Below are positions 1 to 5,709 of a stretch of DNA of 8,209 bases, one piece after another. The stretch is from NCBI GenBank assembly GCA_024639625.1, contig JAHEIA010000120.1, positions 1 through 8,209 on the forward strand, written 5' to 3'. The number at the start of each line of letters is the position of its first letter. The first letter of the stretch is position 1. The DNA is from Chromatiales bacterium. Its GTDB lineage: Bacteria; Pseudomonadota; Gammaproteobacteria; Chromatiales; Chromatiaceae. The position numbers and the translations under genes were made by a program. The notes below the pieces were generated by a model. It made no database searches. It was not told the origin of the DNA and saw nothing but the letters and a program-made list of their open reading frames with translations.

Positions 1-1
1 T

Positions 2-277
2 GCAGGACACAACGGCAATGGCAATGGCGCTCCGGCTGCGCCCGCCATCGGTGACCTGGACGGCGACGGCCAGTTGGAGGTATTCGTGCAGACCTTCGAC
101 CACGGGATGGACGTCTTCACCGTCCCGGGCTCAGCCGGCAATTGCCTCCCCTGGCCGACCGCACGGGGCGGCCCGCTGCGCATGGGCCAGCAGAACGGTC
201 CCTGGATGCAGGGCGAGATCTTCGCCGACGGGTTCGAGTCCGGAAGCACGTCGGCCTGGTCGCGGAGCAAACCATGA
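2..277 (+). CDS. C-terminal end of a secreted FG-GAP/VCBS repeat protein (5' truncated by window edge)
   Basis: The open frame enters from the left edge and ends at TGA 275-277. The visible 91 residues begin with a Gly/Asn-rich linker and then a Ca-binding-type FG-GAP/VCBS motif, IGDLDGDGQLEVF (Asp-x-Asp-x-Asp-Gly), followed by the rest of one repeat blade. Such repeats build beta-propellers in exported or cell-surface proteins. The extreme C-terminus reads IFADGFESGSTSAWS plus a short basic tail. From memory, this ADGFESG..SAWS ending recurs at the C-terminus of many unrelated secreted gammaproteobacterial proteins, so it may be a sorting or linker tag; that is inference. The stop codon overlaps the ATG of the next gene (ATGA at 274-277), so the two are probably translationally coupled. 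The N-terminus and the number of repeats lie outside the window. Confidence 0.82.
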   Translation, partial: AGHNGNGNGAPAAPAIGDLDGDGQLEVFVQTFDHGMDVFTVPGSAGNCLPWPTARGGPLRMGQQNGPWMQGEIFADGFESGSTSAWSRSKP

Positions 278-1113
278 CCCCCATGGCGACGATCCGGCGC
301 ATGCTGTTGCTCGCCGCGTTGCTGTTGGCTTTCGGTACTACCGCCGCCGGCACCCTCGGCGTCACTGTGGCGAGTGCCCACAGCGGCGGCTTCGGGCTCC
401 GTGCCGCGTTGAGTTCCTGCGACGACCCGCTTACCCCGATCGCGGAGGTGCCCGGACCGACGCTGGCCGGCGCGTTGCAGTTCGAGGCCTGCGAGATCCT
501 GCAGGCGGACGCGGTCCGGGTGACCGCTGGTGACATTGTGTTTCGGGCGGGGAGTGCGATCGTGCTCGGCAACGGTTTCGCGGTGCAGACCGGTGTTCGC
601 TGGACGGCGAGCATCGAACCGGCTCTCTCGTTGACCGCTTATGTCGAAGATGACTCCCCCGCGGCGGAGCCGGCCTATGCGGCGCTCTTTCACCTGCGCC
701 TGGATGCCTTGCGGCTCGCCGCGGGGGATGGATTCGAACATTTTGTGGCCTACGCCGCGGACGCCACCCCGGAACTGGTGCTGTCGATTCGGCGGGTGGG
801 TACAGAGCACCTGCTGGCGCTCGATGTACGCCGGCAGGACGGCAGCTTCGTGACCACCGAAGGTACGCCGAACGAGTTATTGGTACCTGTCGGCTACCAG
901 CAGGTGGACGTCACCTGGCGGGCGGCCGACCCCGGGTCCGCCAACGGCGTTGCCAGCGTAGAGGTTGCCGGGCAGCGCGCGCGGCTCGAAGGCGTGGACA
1001 ATGCCGCGGCGCGGATCGACTTCGTGGCTTGGGGGGTGCTCTCCGGCAAGCGTTCCGCGACCAGCTCGGGCAGCCTCGATCTCGACGACCTTTCCTCCAC
1101 CAGGGCATTCTAA
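274..1113 (+). CDS. Exported beta-rich protein of unknown function, coupled to the FG-GAP protein
   Basis: The start chosen is ATG 274, which overlaps the previous stop as ATGA and gives 279 residues beginning with a good Sec signal peptide: basic MTPMATIRRM, a Leu/Ala core at about 10-30, and likely cleavage after VASA near residue 35. The open frame extends further upstream, but that would bury the signal peptide inside the neighbour. Residues about 70-115 (ACEILQADAVRVTAGDIVFR onward, then a Gly-x-Gly-Phe turn) resemble the short stacked-strand unit that in other secreted proteins reads 'TFRAG..I.LG.GF.V..GA.F.A.I' (coat-hanger-like). Residues 118-279 are beta-rich and end in SGSLDLDDLSSTRAF, reminiscent of the last strand of jelly-roll/LamG-like domains; this resemblance is weak. 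No catalytic motif is visible. A surface or extracellular role beside the FG-GAP protein is inferred from the export signal and the coupling. Confidence 0.78.
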   Translation: MTPMATIRRMLLLAALLLAFGTTAAGTLGVTVASAHSGGFGLRAALSSCDDPLTPIAEVPGPTLAGALQFEACEILQADAVRVTAGDIVFRAGSAIVLGNGFAVQTGVRWTASIEPALSLTAYVEDDSPAAEPAYAALFHLRLDALRLAAGDGFEHFVAYAADATPELVLSIRRVGTEHLLALDVRRQDGSFVTTEGTPNELLVPVGYQQVDVTWRAADPGSANGVASVEVAGQRARLEGVDNAAARIDFVAWGVLSGKRSATSSGSLDLDDLSSTRAF

Positions 1114-1221
1114 TCCGAGGCCAGCACCAGGGCGGTTCGTCCGGCGCTCCGAGTCCACTGGTCTTCGCTTGCCCGGATCCGTGCGAATTCGCCCGGCACG
1201 GTAGTCGTCCCGGTGCGCCGA

Positions 1222-1254
1222 TTGTGGTTTTGCCCCCCTGAAGGGCTGTACTAT
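1222..1254 (+). promoter_or_regulatory. Possible sigma-70 promoter of pdxH
   Basis: A TACTAT hexamer (1249-1254, four of six matches to TATAAT) lies 34 bases before the pdxH ATG and is preceded directly by TG. The only -35-like sequence is TTGTGG at 1222-1227, with a long 21-base spacer, so the call rests mostly on the -10. The 175-base gap 1114-1288 otherwise shows no coding signal or strong hairpin. Confidence 0.28.
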
Positions 1255-1288
1255 GCGCTCCTGTCGTCAGTGATGTGGGACGGTTTCG

Positions 1289-1933
1289 ATGTTGACGCGT
1301 GCAGAAGAGCTGCGCAGCCGCTGGATGTCCGAGGGTCTGCGCCGAGAACGATTGGCCGCGGATCCTTTTGCTCAGTTCGAGCAATGGTTTACCCAGGCGA
1401 TCGACTCCGGAGTCCCGGAGCCCAACGCCATGAGTCTCGCCACGGTGGACGCCTCCGGGCAGCCTTGGTTGCGTACCGTGCTGTTGAAGATCTACGATCA
1501 GCGGGGGTTCGTGTTTTTTACCAATTACGGAAGCCGCAAAGCGCAGCAGATGGAGGCCAATTCCCGGGTGTCGCTGCTGTTCCCCTGGGTCGGGCTTGGC
1601 CGGCAGGTAAAGATCACGGGATCCGCCGGACGGATTCCCCTCGCGGAATCGCTGAAGTATTTCGCTACGCGCCCGCGAGGGAGCCAGATCGGGGCCTGGG
1701 CGTCGCCGCAGAGCGAGGTGATCACCTCACGGGCGCTGCTGGAGGCCAAGTTCGACGAGATGAAACGCAGGTTTTCGGCGGGCGAGATTCCGCTGCCCTC
1801 GTTCTGGGGAGGCTACCGGGTCGTGCCGCATAGCATCGAGTTCTGGCAGGGGCGCGAGAGCCGGCTGCACGACCGGTTTCTTTATTCCCGAGCAGGGGAC
1901 GACGGTTGGAAAATCGAGCGCCTGGCGCCGTGA
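1289..1933 (+). CDS. pdxH: Pyridoxamine/pyridoxine 5'-phosphate oxidase
   Basis: This FMN-dependent cytoplasmic enzyme oxidises pyridoxamine 5'-phosphate or pyridoxine 5'-phosphate with O2 to pyridoxal 5'-phosphate, the last step of vitamin B6 synthesis and salvage. The 214-residue protein matches the family along its whole length (E. coli PdxH is 218). Visible landmarks are the N-terminal [18 protein letters not shown] segment, RTVLLKIYD (62-70) and [12 protein letters not shown] (76-87) of the FMN/phosphate site, SLLFPW (95-100), SQIGAW (132-137), [11 protein letters not shown] (168-178), and the C-terminal substrate-binding RLHDRFLY (192-199) and WKIERLAP ending. The ATG start gives the normal N-terminus; the ribosome binding site is weak (GGGACGG at about 1276-1282). 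The gene appears complete. The cupin gene follows after 122 bases and need not be cotranscribed. Confidence 0.97.
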   Translation: MLTRAEELRSRWMSEGLRRERLAADPFAQFEQWFTQAIDSGVPEPNAMSLATVDASGQPWLRTVLLKIYDQRGFVFFTNYGSRKAQQMEANSRVSLLFPWVGLGRQVKITGSAGRIPLAESLKYFATRPRGSQIGAWASPQSEVITSRALLEAKFDEMKRRFSAGEIPLPSFWGGYRVVPHSIEFWQGRESRLHDRFLYSRAGDDGWKIERLAP

Positions 1934-2042
1934 GTTTGTTCGCGCGTTCCCGCTTCTCTGATTGTGTTGTGAGCGCGGGTTTCGAGCGCATCCTGTACCC
2001 GGAGAGCTGGCGTCTCGCGCAGCACCGTGGGTCGCTGCTACG

Positions 2043-2050
2043 AGGAGGAG
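2043..2050 (+). promoter_or_regulatory. Strong Shine-Dalgarno that sets the cupin start
   Basis: AGGAGGAG lies five bases before ATG 2056. It decides the start of the cupin against in-frame upstream codons in the pdxH tail, and it is much stronger than the ribosome binding sites of most neighbouring genes. Confidence 0.8.
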
Positions 2051-2055
2051 TGACC

Positions 2056-2550
2056 ATGAAGATATCGCGAATCGGGCCTTTGGCCGCGCTGCTGTTTCTG
2101 GTGCCCTGCGCAGTCACGGCCGATGACCCTGAAACGCCGCAGCAGGCAGCCCTTTTGTCCGACGATGGACTGGTGCTGATCAAGAGTCCGCCCGAGATCA
2201 TGACCCGGCAGCGGCTACCGAATTTTGTCGGGATCTCGGGGAAAACGGCCGGGGCCAAGGGGCTTTCCATGAATCTTGTGGTGATTCCGCCCGGCGCAGC
2301 GGCGAAGCCCCACTTTCACAAGGACTTCGAAAGCGCCGTCTACGTGCTCCAGGGGCGCGTCGAAACACGCTACGGAGATGGGCTCAAGAAGTCCGTCATC
2401 ACGCAGGCTGGGGACTTTCTTTTCATTCCACCGAACCTTCCCCATCAGCCGGTCAATCTGAGCGACAGCGAGCCCGCGCAAGCCATTGTGGTGCGCAACG
2501 ATCCGGATGAACAGGAGCATGTCATTCTCTACGATCCGGGGTCCGACTAG
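2056..2550 (+). CDS. Exported single-domain cupin protein
   Basis: The protein has 164 residues. The first 22 form a Sec signal peptide (MKISRIGPLAALLFLVPCAV-TA, cleavage likely before DDPET), so the cupin acts in the periplasm or outside the cell. Both cupin motifs are present: motif 1 is G80 ... H86-F-H88-x3-E92-x7-G100, and motif 2 is G119-D-F-L-F-I-P-P-x-L-P-H130-x3-N134. The metal-ligand set His86, His88, Glu92 and His130 is intact, so a divalent-metal site is expected. Cupins of this size include enzymes, metal stores and sugar- or small-molecule-binding proteins, and the substrate cannot be read from the sequence. The ATG is fixed by an excellent ribosome binding site just upstream and by the signal peptide. 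Confidence 0.9.
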   Translation: MKISRIGPLAALLFLVPCAVTADDPETPQQAALLSDDGLVLIKSPPEIMTRQRLPNFVGISGKTAGAKGLSMNLVVIPPGAAAKPHFHKDFESAVYVLQGRVETRYGDGLKKSVITQAGDFLFIPPNLPHQPVNLSDSEPAQAIVVRNDPDEQEHVILYDPGSD

Positions 2551-2578
2551 TCGCTGCAGAGGGCTGCTGGGGTCTGGG

Positions 2579-2610
2579 TTGTGGACCTTGGCGGGGTGTA
2601 GAATCTAACC
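2579..2610 (+). promoter_or_regulatory. Candidate promoter of the GIY-YIG cluster, placed for a leaderless transcript
   Basis: TAGAAT at 2599-2604 (five of six matches to TATAAT) is preceded directly by TG and ends six bases before ATG 2611. TTGTGG at 2579-2584 could be a weak -35 but with a short 14-base spacer. A transcription start about seven bases after the -10 would fall on or next to the A of the start codon, and no Shine-Dalgarno is seen. Confidence 0.42.
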
Positions 2611-2886
2611 ATGGATGGCTGGAGTCTGTACGTCCTGCGCTGCGCCGATGGCAGTCTGTACACCGGGATCACCAAGGACCTGGAGCGACGGCTGGAGGAG
2701 CATAACACCAGTCGTCTGGGTGCGCGCTATACGCGAACTCGCAGGCCGGTCCGAGTAGTCTACGCGGAGGTCTGGGCGACCCGATCCGAGGCTGCCGCTA
2801 GGGAGTATGAGATCAAACAGATGACCCGGCAACGCAAGCAGGAGCTGGTCGCCCGGCGCAGCGCCGGCGGGCATACACGATCCTGA
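2611..2886 (+). CDS. Small GIY-YIG nuclease-domain protein (YhbQ-like)
   Basis: This 91-residue protein is a stand-alone GIY-YIG domain, the fold used by UvrC and some homing and restriction endonucleases to cut DNA with a metal ion. The GIY position reads S-L-Y-V-L-R (5-10) and the YIG position Y-T-G-I-T (17-21), as usual in the YhbQ/UPF0213 group. The conserved Arg follows in DLERRLEEHN (23-32), then GARYTRTRRPV (37-47), and a Glu in REYEIKQ (64-70) is the probable metal ligand. The length is normal for the family, and its cellular role is not settled. It begins a run of four genes; the HIT gene starts 23 bases after its stop. ATG 2611 gives the expected N-terminus, but no Shine-Dalgarno precedes it. 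Confidence 0.92.
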   Translation: MDGWSLYVLRCADGSLYTGITKDLERRLEEHNTSRLGARYTRTRRPVRVVYAEVWATRSEAAAREYEIKQMTRQRKQELVARRSAGGHTRS

Positions 2887-2909
2887 CCTGAGCCGAATGG
2901 GGTGGCCCG

Positions 2910-3371
2910 ATGTTTCGACTGCATCCCCGATTAGCCGAAGATTGCCTGCGACTCGGGCGTTTCCCGCTATGTCATCTGCTGCTGATGCGCGACGCCAGTT
3001 ATCCGTGGTGTATTCTGGTGCCCGACCGGGAGGACGTCCGGGAGATCTTTCAGCTCTCCGCAGACGACCAGGCGCAGCTGTTGCGTGAGTCGTCCGTGCT
3101 GTCGTCGCTGCTCACGGAACGTTTCCAGGCGGACAAACTCAACATCGCCGCGATAGGCAACCTGGTGCCTCAGTTGCATCTACACCACGTGGTTCGCTAC
3201 CGCGGCGACCGAGCCTGGCCCGCGCCGGTCTGGGGGAGGCATGCAGCGGAGCCCTATACGGAAAAGGGCCTCGCAGCGGTGGTGGAAAAGATCTGCTCGG
3301 GCCTGCCGAGCGACTTCGTCTATGCCGCGGAGGTGCTCGACGGGCGGGATCCGGAGGAAAGGCCGCGCTGA
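2910..3371 (+). CDS. HIT-family protein with Q-x-H-x-H active-site motif
   Basis: HIT (histidine triad) proteins are cytoplasmic nucleotide hydrolases or transferases acting on AMP- or dinucleoside-type substrates. The 153-residue protein has the fold's landmarks: the early strand pair CHLLLMRDASYPWCILVPDR (21-40), helix LSADDQAQLLRESSVLSSLL (49-68), KLNIAAIGNLVPQLHLHHVV (76-95), and AWPAPVWG (102-109). In the active-site motif, Gln88 stands in the first histidine position, His90 is the likely nucleophile and His92 the last triad position, followed by an extra His93. This Gln variant, with a following AWP.PVWG segment, is seen in a proteobacterial HIT subgroup. The ATG has a modest GGGGTGG sequence upstream. 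It sits between the nuclease gene and the receiver-like gene in a tight cluster; its substrate is unknown. Confidence 0.9.
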   Translation: MFRLHPRLAEDCLRLGRFPLCHLLLMRDASYPWCILVPDREDVREIFQLSADDQAQLLRESSVLSSLLTERFQADKLNIAAIGNLVPQLHLHHVVRYRGDRAWPAPVWGRHAAEPYTEKGLAAVVEKICSGLPSDFVYAAEVLDGRDPEERPR

Positions 3372-3391
3372 TCTGTTGCGCGCCGAAGCCG

Positions 3392-3775
3392 ATGTCGAAA
3401 AGCGTGGTCTTCTCCGTGGTGGAGTCACCGACTCACCCGAACCTCTCCGCGACGTATCGGCGGCTGGAACTCGAAGAAGTGCGGTTCAGTTCCATCCGAA
3501 AGGCGATTCATGCCTTGCGCACGCGCAAGCCCGACTATCTGGTAGCGGAGTTCTTTTACGGCTACGGCAGTAATTACGCGGGCGCAAATCTTGGCAACCT
3601 CGACGTACTGCTCGCCAGCCTGCAGAAGTATGCGCCCCAGGCACGGGTCATCGTGATGGTAGAAAAATCCGAACGCGAGTACGCTGTACGCTTGTCCGAG
3701 AGATACGCGATCTACGCGCTGCTGGAGCAACCGGTGCAGGCAGCACAGGTTGAAGCGCTTTTGCAGGCGAGCTGA
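3392..3775 (+). CDS. Conserved hypothetical protein, probable degenerate receiver (REC-like) domain
   Basis: No named family was recognised for this 127-residue protein, but its strand-helix rhythm fits a response-regulator receiver. An opening strand is SKSVVFSVVES, then helix SSIRKAIHALRTRK (33-46), strand DYLVAEFFYGYG (48-59), helix LDVLLASLQKYAP (70-82), strand ARVIVMVEK (84-92), helix SEREYAVRLSERY (93-105), strand IYALLEQP (107-114) and helix VQAAQVEALLQ. In a working receiver the third strand ends in the phosphorylated Asp; here Glu53 and aromatic residues occupy that place. The Lys of the final Lys-Pro pair is replaced by Gln113-Pro114. It would therefore be a non-phosphorylated signalling or scaffold domain; this is inference from pattern. 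The start has only a weak ribosome binding site. The gene lies 20 bases after the HIT gene and 11 before the DUF4342 gene. Confidence 0.75.
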   Translation: MSKSVVFSVVESPTHPNLSATYRRLELEEVRFSSIRKAIHALRTRKPDYLVAEFFYGYGSNYAGANLGNLDVLLASLQKYAPQARVIVMVEKSEREYAVRLSERYAIYALLEQPVQAAQVEALLQAS

Positions 3776-3786
3776 GAGGTGAACCT

Positions 3787-4077
3787 ATGAGCGACGAGAA
3801 GAAGAAGCGAGGAGTGACGGAAGAAGTGAGCATCGCAGGCAGCGAGCTGGTCGATTACGTAAAGAAGCTGATTGCCGAGGGGACCGTGCGGCGTCTGATC
3901 ATTCGGAAACCCGACGGTGCTGTCCTGCTCGAAGTGCCCCTGACCGCGGGCCTGGCCGTTAGCGGCGCCGTGACCCTGATGGCGCCGGTCTTTGCCGCCC
4001 TGGGCGCGTTGGCCGCCCTGGTCGCCAAGGTCAGGGTGGATATCGTTCGCTCCGATGACGGTGGGGGACCCGAGTAG
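3787..4077 (+). CDS. DUF4342 family small protein
   Basis: This 96-residue protein matches the DUF4342 pattern: a charged N-terminus, EEVSIAGSELVDYVKKLIAEG (12-32) forming a short UBA-like helical segment, TVRRLIIRKPDG (33-44), LLEVPLT (47-53), and a long hydrophobic stretch LAVSGAVTLMAPVFAALGAL (56-75) continuing to residue 80. The hydrophobic part could be one or two membrane-embedded helices, with the N-terminus cytoplasmic. No biochemical function is established for the family. A good ribosome binding site (GAGAGG at 3774-3779) overlaps the stop of the preceding gene and lies seven bases before the ATG, so cotranscription with the receiver-like gene is likely. Confidence 0.87.
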   Translation: MSDEKKKRGVTEEVSIAGSELVDYVKKLIAEGTVRRLIIRKPDGAVLLEVPLTAGLAVSGAVTLMAPVFAALGALAALVAKVRVDIVRSDDGGGPE

Positions 4078-4088
4078 GCGCGGGTTTT
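4068..4088 (+). terminator. Weak possible intrinsic terminator after the DUF4342 gene
   Basis: ACCCG (4068-4072) can pair with CGGGT (4081-4085) across an eight-base loop, and the right arm runs straight into TTTT (4085-4088). The stem is short and overlaps the DUF4342 stop codon, but its place between two convergent genes fits a terminator. Confidence 0.3.
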
Positions 4089-4105
4089 CCGGTCTCCGGT
4101 GCTGC

Positions 4106-4498
4106 TCACGATTCTTCTTTTCCGGGTGAGAGTAGGGCGCCGAGATCGGCGAAAGGCTTGAAGGTGGTAGACTCGGGACGCTCGTCTCCGGCGCTGTCTG
4201 CGCCGCTCGCCGAGTGGTCCAGATACCGCCGGTGCTCGTTGTCATGGCAGTACAGACAGAGTAGCTCCCAGTTGCTGCCATCGGGCGGGTTGTTGTCGTG
4301 GTCGTGATCCCGGTGGTGCACCGTAAGTTCGCGGAGATTCTCGCGGGTGAATTCCCGCCTGCAACGCCCGCAGATCCAGGGGTACAGTTTCAGCGCCTGC
4401 TCCCGGTATCCCTTTTCTCGCTCTTCGCGGCGCCTGCGCGCGTCGGCTACGATGCGGTCGAGCCTTTGGGTCGACTCTGTGGGGTCTTTCTGCGACAT
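4106..4498 (-). CDS. yajD: YajD-family HNH nuclease
   Basis: The protein has 130 residues (E. coli YajD is 115) and follows YajD closely. Landmarks are GYREQALKLYPWICGRC (30-46), REFTRENLRELTVHHRDHDH (48-67), then NNPPDGSNWELLCLYCHDNEH (69-89) and the C-terminal KPFADLGALL (114-123). Cys43-x2-Cys46 and Cys81-x2-Cys84 form the structural zinc pair. His61, His62, His65 and the C-terminal His85/His89 supply the HNH active site. The family is a putative cytoplasmic DNA endonuclease whose cellular role is not defined. The first 29 residues are a highly charged Arg/Glu-rich extension not found in E. coli YajD. The ATG at 4498 has GAGAGG eight bases upstream. A weak promoter could be TTGCCG (4555-4550) with TATGAG (4534-4529), though the 15-base spacer is short. 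It is convergent with the DUF4342 gene. Confidence 0.95.
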   Translation of the reverse strand: MSQKDPTESTQRLDRIVADARRRREEREKGYREQALKLYPWICGRCRREFTRENLRELTVHHRDHDHDNNPPDGSNWELLCLYCHDNEHRRYLDHSASGADSAGDERPESTTFKPFADLGALLSPGKEES

Positions 4499-4549
4499 GG
4501 CGGCAACCTCTCGGGTTCACTATCGTTCCTCATAAACTAGTGCAATTTT

Positions 4550-4676
4550 CGGCAAAGCGCTGCCCGTTCGCAGAGTGCAGCGATCGGTTGGTTCAACCCT
4601 CCGGCTGCGCTGCCTTCAACGGCGGGCAATCTCGCGGCAGCAGCCGAGCGATCATCCGGGGAACAGCGCTTTGCCG
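4550..4676. repeat. Nested imperfect inverted repeat (127 bases) in the yajD / cation-transporter intergenic region
   Basis: CGGCAAAGCGCTG (4550-4562) is repeated exactly as its reverse complement CAGCGCTTTGCCG (4664-4676). Inside this, CCCG 4563-4566 can pair with CGGG 4657-4660 (three-base bulge on one side), GATCG 4582-4586 with CGATC 4649-4653, and CGGCTG-CG-CTGCC (4602-4614) with GGCAGCAGCCG (4636-4646) through eleven pairs and a two-base bulge. A competing local hairpin is GGTTG-GTT-CAACC (4586-4598). The nesting could form one long irregular hairpin. I see no clear target-site duplication and no coding sense. It could be a miniature inverted-repeat element, an extragenic palindrome or a structured RNA. 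Confidence 0.6.
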
Positions 4677-4767
4677 GTGTGTCCGCGGCAGAGCGGAGCG
4701 GATCGTACGGCGACGACGGCTTGCGCTTCGCTTCGCAAACCGATTCCGTATCTGTTAGTTTTTCCCC

Positions 4768-5679
4768 ATGGCGAGTTCCTCGACGAAGGTCATCTACGCC
4801 GCCCTTGCGGGTAATTTCCTGATTGCGGTGACCAAGTTCATTGCGGCAGCCGTGACCGGCAGCTCGGCGATGCTCTCCGAAGGGGTTCATTCGGTAGTGG
4901 ACACGGGCAACCAGTTGCTGTTGCTGTACGGGCTGCATCGCAGCCGCCTGCCTGCCAACGAGGCCTTCCCCTTCGGTCACGGCAAGGAGGTGTATTTCTG
5001 GAGTTTCGTCGTCGCGATCCTGATCTTTGCGGTCGGCGCAGGTGTTTCCTCCTACGAGGGGGTGATCCATATCCTGCAGCCGAGTCCGATCGAGAATCCG
5101 CACATCAACTACGTAGTGCTCGGTTTCGCCTTGTTGTTCGAGGGCGGTGCCTGGCTGTTCGCCCTGAAAGAATTTACCAAGGTAAAAGGCCAGTTCGGCT
5201 ATTTTGAGGCGGTTCACCGGGGCAAGGACCCGTCCATCTTCGTGGTTCTGTTCGAAGACAGTGCCGCGGCGCTTGGCCTGATCATTGCCTTCTTCGGCGT
5301 GCTGTTTTCCCAGTTGACCGGTGACCCGGTTTACGATGGCGTGGCGTCGCTCTTGATCGGCATCATCCTTGGCGCAACCGCGATCTGGCTGGCCTACGAA
5401 ACCAAGAGCCTGTTGATCGGCGAAGCGGCCAATCGGAGTGTCGTCAAAGGAATTCGTGCCATTGCCTCGGCTTATCCCTGTGTCGAGTCGGTAAACGAGG
5501 TCCTCACCATGCACATGGGGCCGGAATATATACTGGTGAATCTGAGTGTCGATTTCTGTGATGACCTGGAAGCGGGGGCGATCGAACATACCGTTGCGCG
5601 ACTCGACCGCGACTTGAAAAAAGCCTTTCCGCTGGTGAAGCGGGTATTCGTCGAGGCGGAGTCCCGGATGGTGGGATGA
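4768..5679 (+). CDS. Cation diffusion facilitator family transporter, SLC30A9/ZnT9-like
   Basis: This 303-residue inner-membrane protein should export or compartmentalise a divalent metal (zinc most likely) in exchange for protons. Six hydrophobic segments lie at about 8-30, 34-56, 77-97, 114-134, 157-181 and 191-211, followed by a cytoplasmic domain from about 213 to the end (KGIRAIASAYPCVESVNEVL, then strands ILVNLSVDF and KRVFVEAE). The second segment carries SEGVHSVVDTGNQ, giving His41-x3-Asp45. The fifth has DPSIFVVLFEDSAAALG with Glu163-Asp164, instead of the His-x3-Asp pair of typical zinc facilitators such as YiiP. From memory, the same ...DPS..V.L.EDTAAVLG segment is found in human SLC30A9, so this belongs to that branch. 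ATG 4768 gives the usual MASSSxKVIYAAL start, but only pyrimidines (TTTTTCCCC) precede it and no Shine-Dalgarno is visible. Confidence 0.94.
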   Translation: MASSSTKVIYAALAGNFLIAVTKFIAAAVTGSSAMLSEGVHSVVDTGNQLLLLYGLHRSRLPANEAFPFGHGKEVYFWSFVVAILIFAVGAGVSSYEGVIHILQPSPIENPHINYVVLGFALLFEGGAWLFALKEFTKVKGQFGYFEAVHRGKDPSIFVVLFEDSAAALGLIIAFFGVLFSQLTGDPVYDGVASLLIGIILGATAIWLAYETKSLLIGEAANRSVVKGIRAIASAYPCVESVNEVLTMHMGPEYILVNLSVDFCDDLEAGAIEHTVARLDRDLKKAFPLVKRVFVEAESRMVG

Positions 5680-5709
5680 GAGAAGCGGGACCTCGAGTCT
5701 GTGCAGCGC

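Noticed and set aside
1940..1975. Terminator after pdxH (CCCGC ... GCGGG followed by TTT)
   Set aside because: It has only five pairs across a loop of about 20 bases and a very short T-run, so it is too weak to call.
2611..4498. A defence island, because a GIY-YIG and an HNH nuclease lie close together
   Set aside because: Both belong to small housekeeping-type families (YhbQ-like, YajD). There is no methylase, helicase, toxin-antitoxin pair or mobile-element marker nearby.
4586..4600. GGTTCAACCC resembling a tRNA T-loop
   Set aside because: No acceptor stem, anticodon arm or D arm can be placed around it; it is better explained as a small hairpin (GGTTG-GTT-CAACC).
4550..4676. Integron attC recombination site
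   Set aside because: The length and inverted-repeat layout are similar, but the conserved RYYYAAC and GTTRRRY ends are missing and no integrase or cassette array is in view.
4540..4758. Plus-strand open frame of 72 residues across the inverted repeat
   Set aside because: It has no ribosome binding site, a Cys/Arg-rich composition with no family resemblance, and covers the palindromic DNA, so it is unlikely to be translated.
4537..5589. A 350-residue open frame on the minus strand across the cation transporter gene
   Set aside because: The plus strand encodes a full, clearly recognisable transporter over the same bases. The minus-strand product is rich in His/Gln/Arg without domain features, as expected for an antisense shadow of a GC-rich gene.
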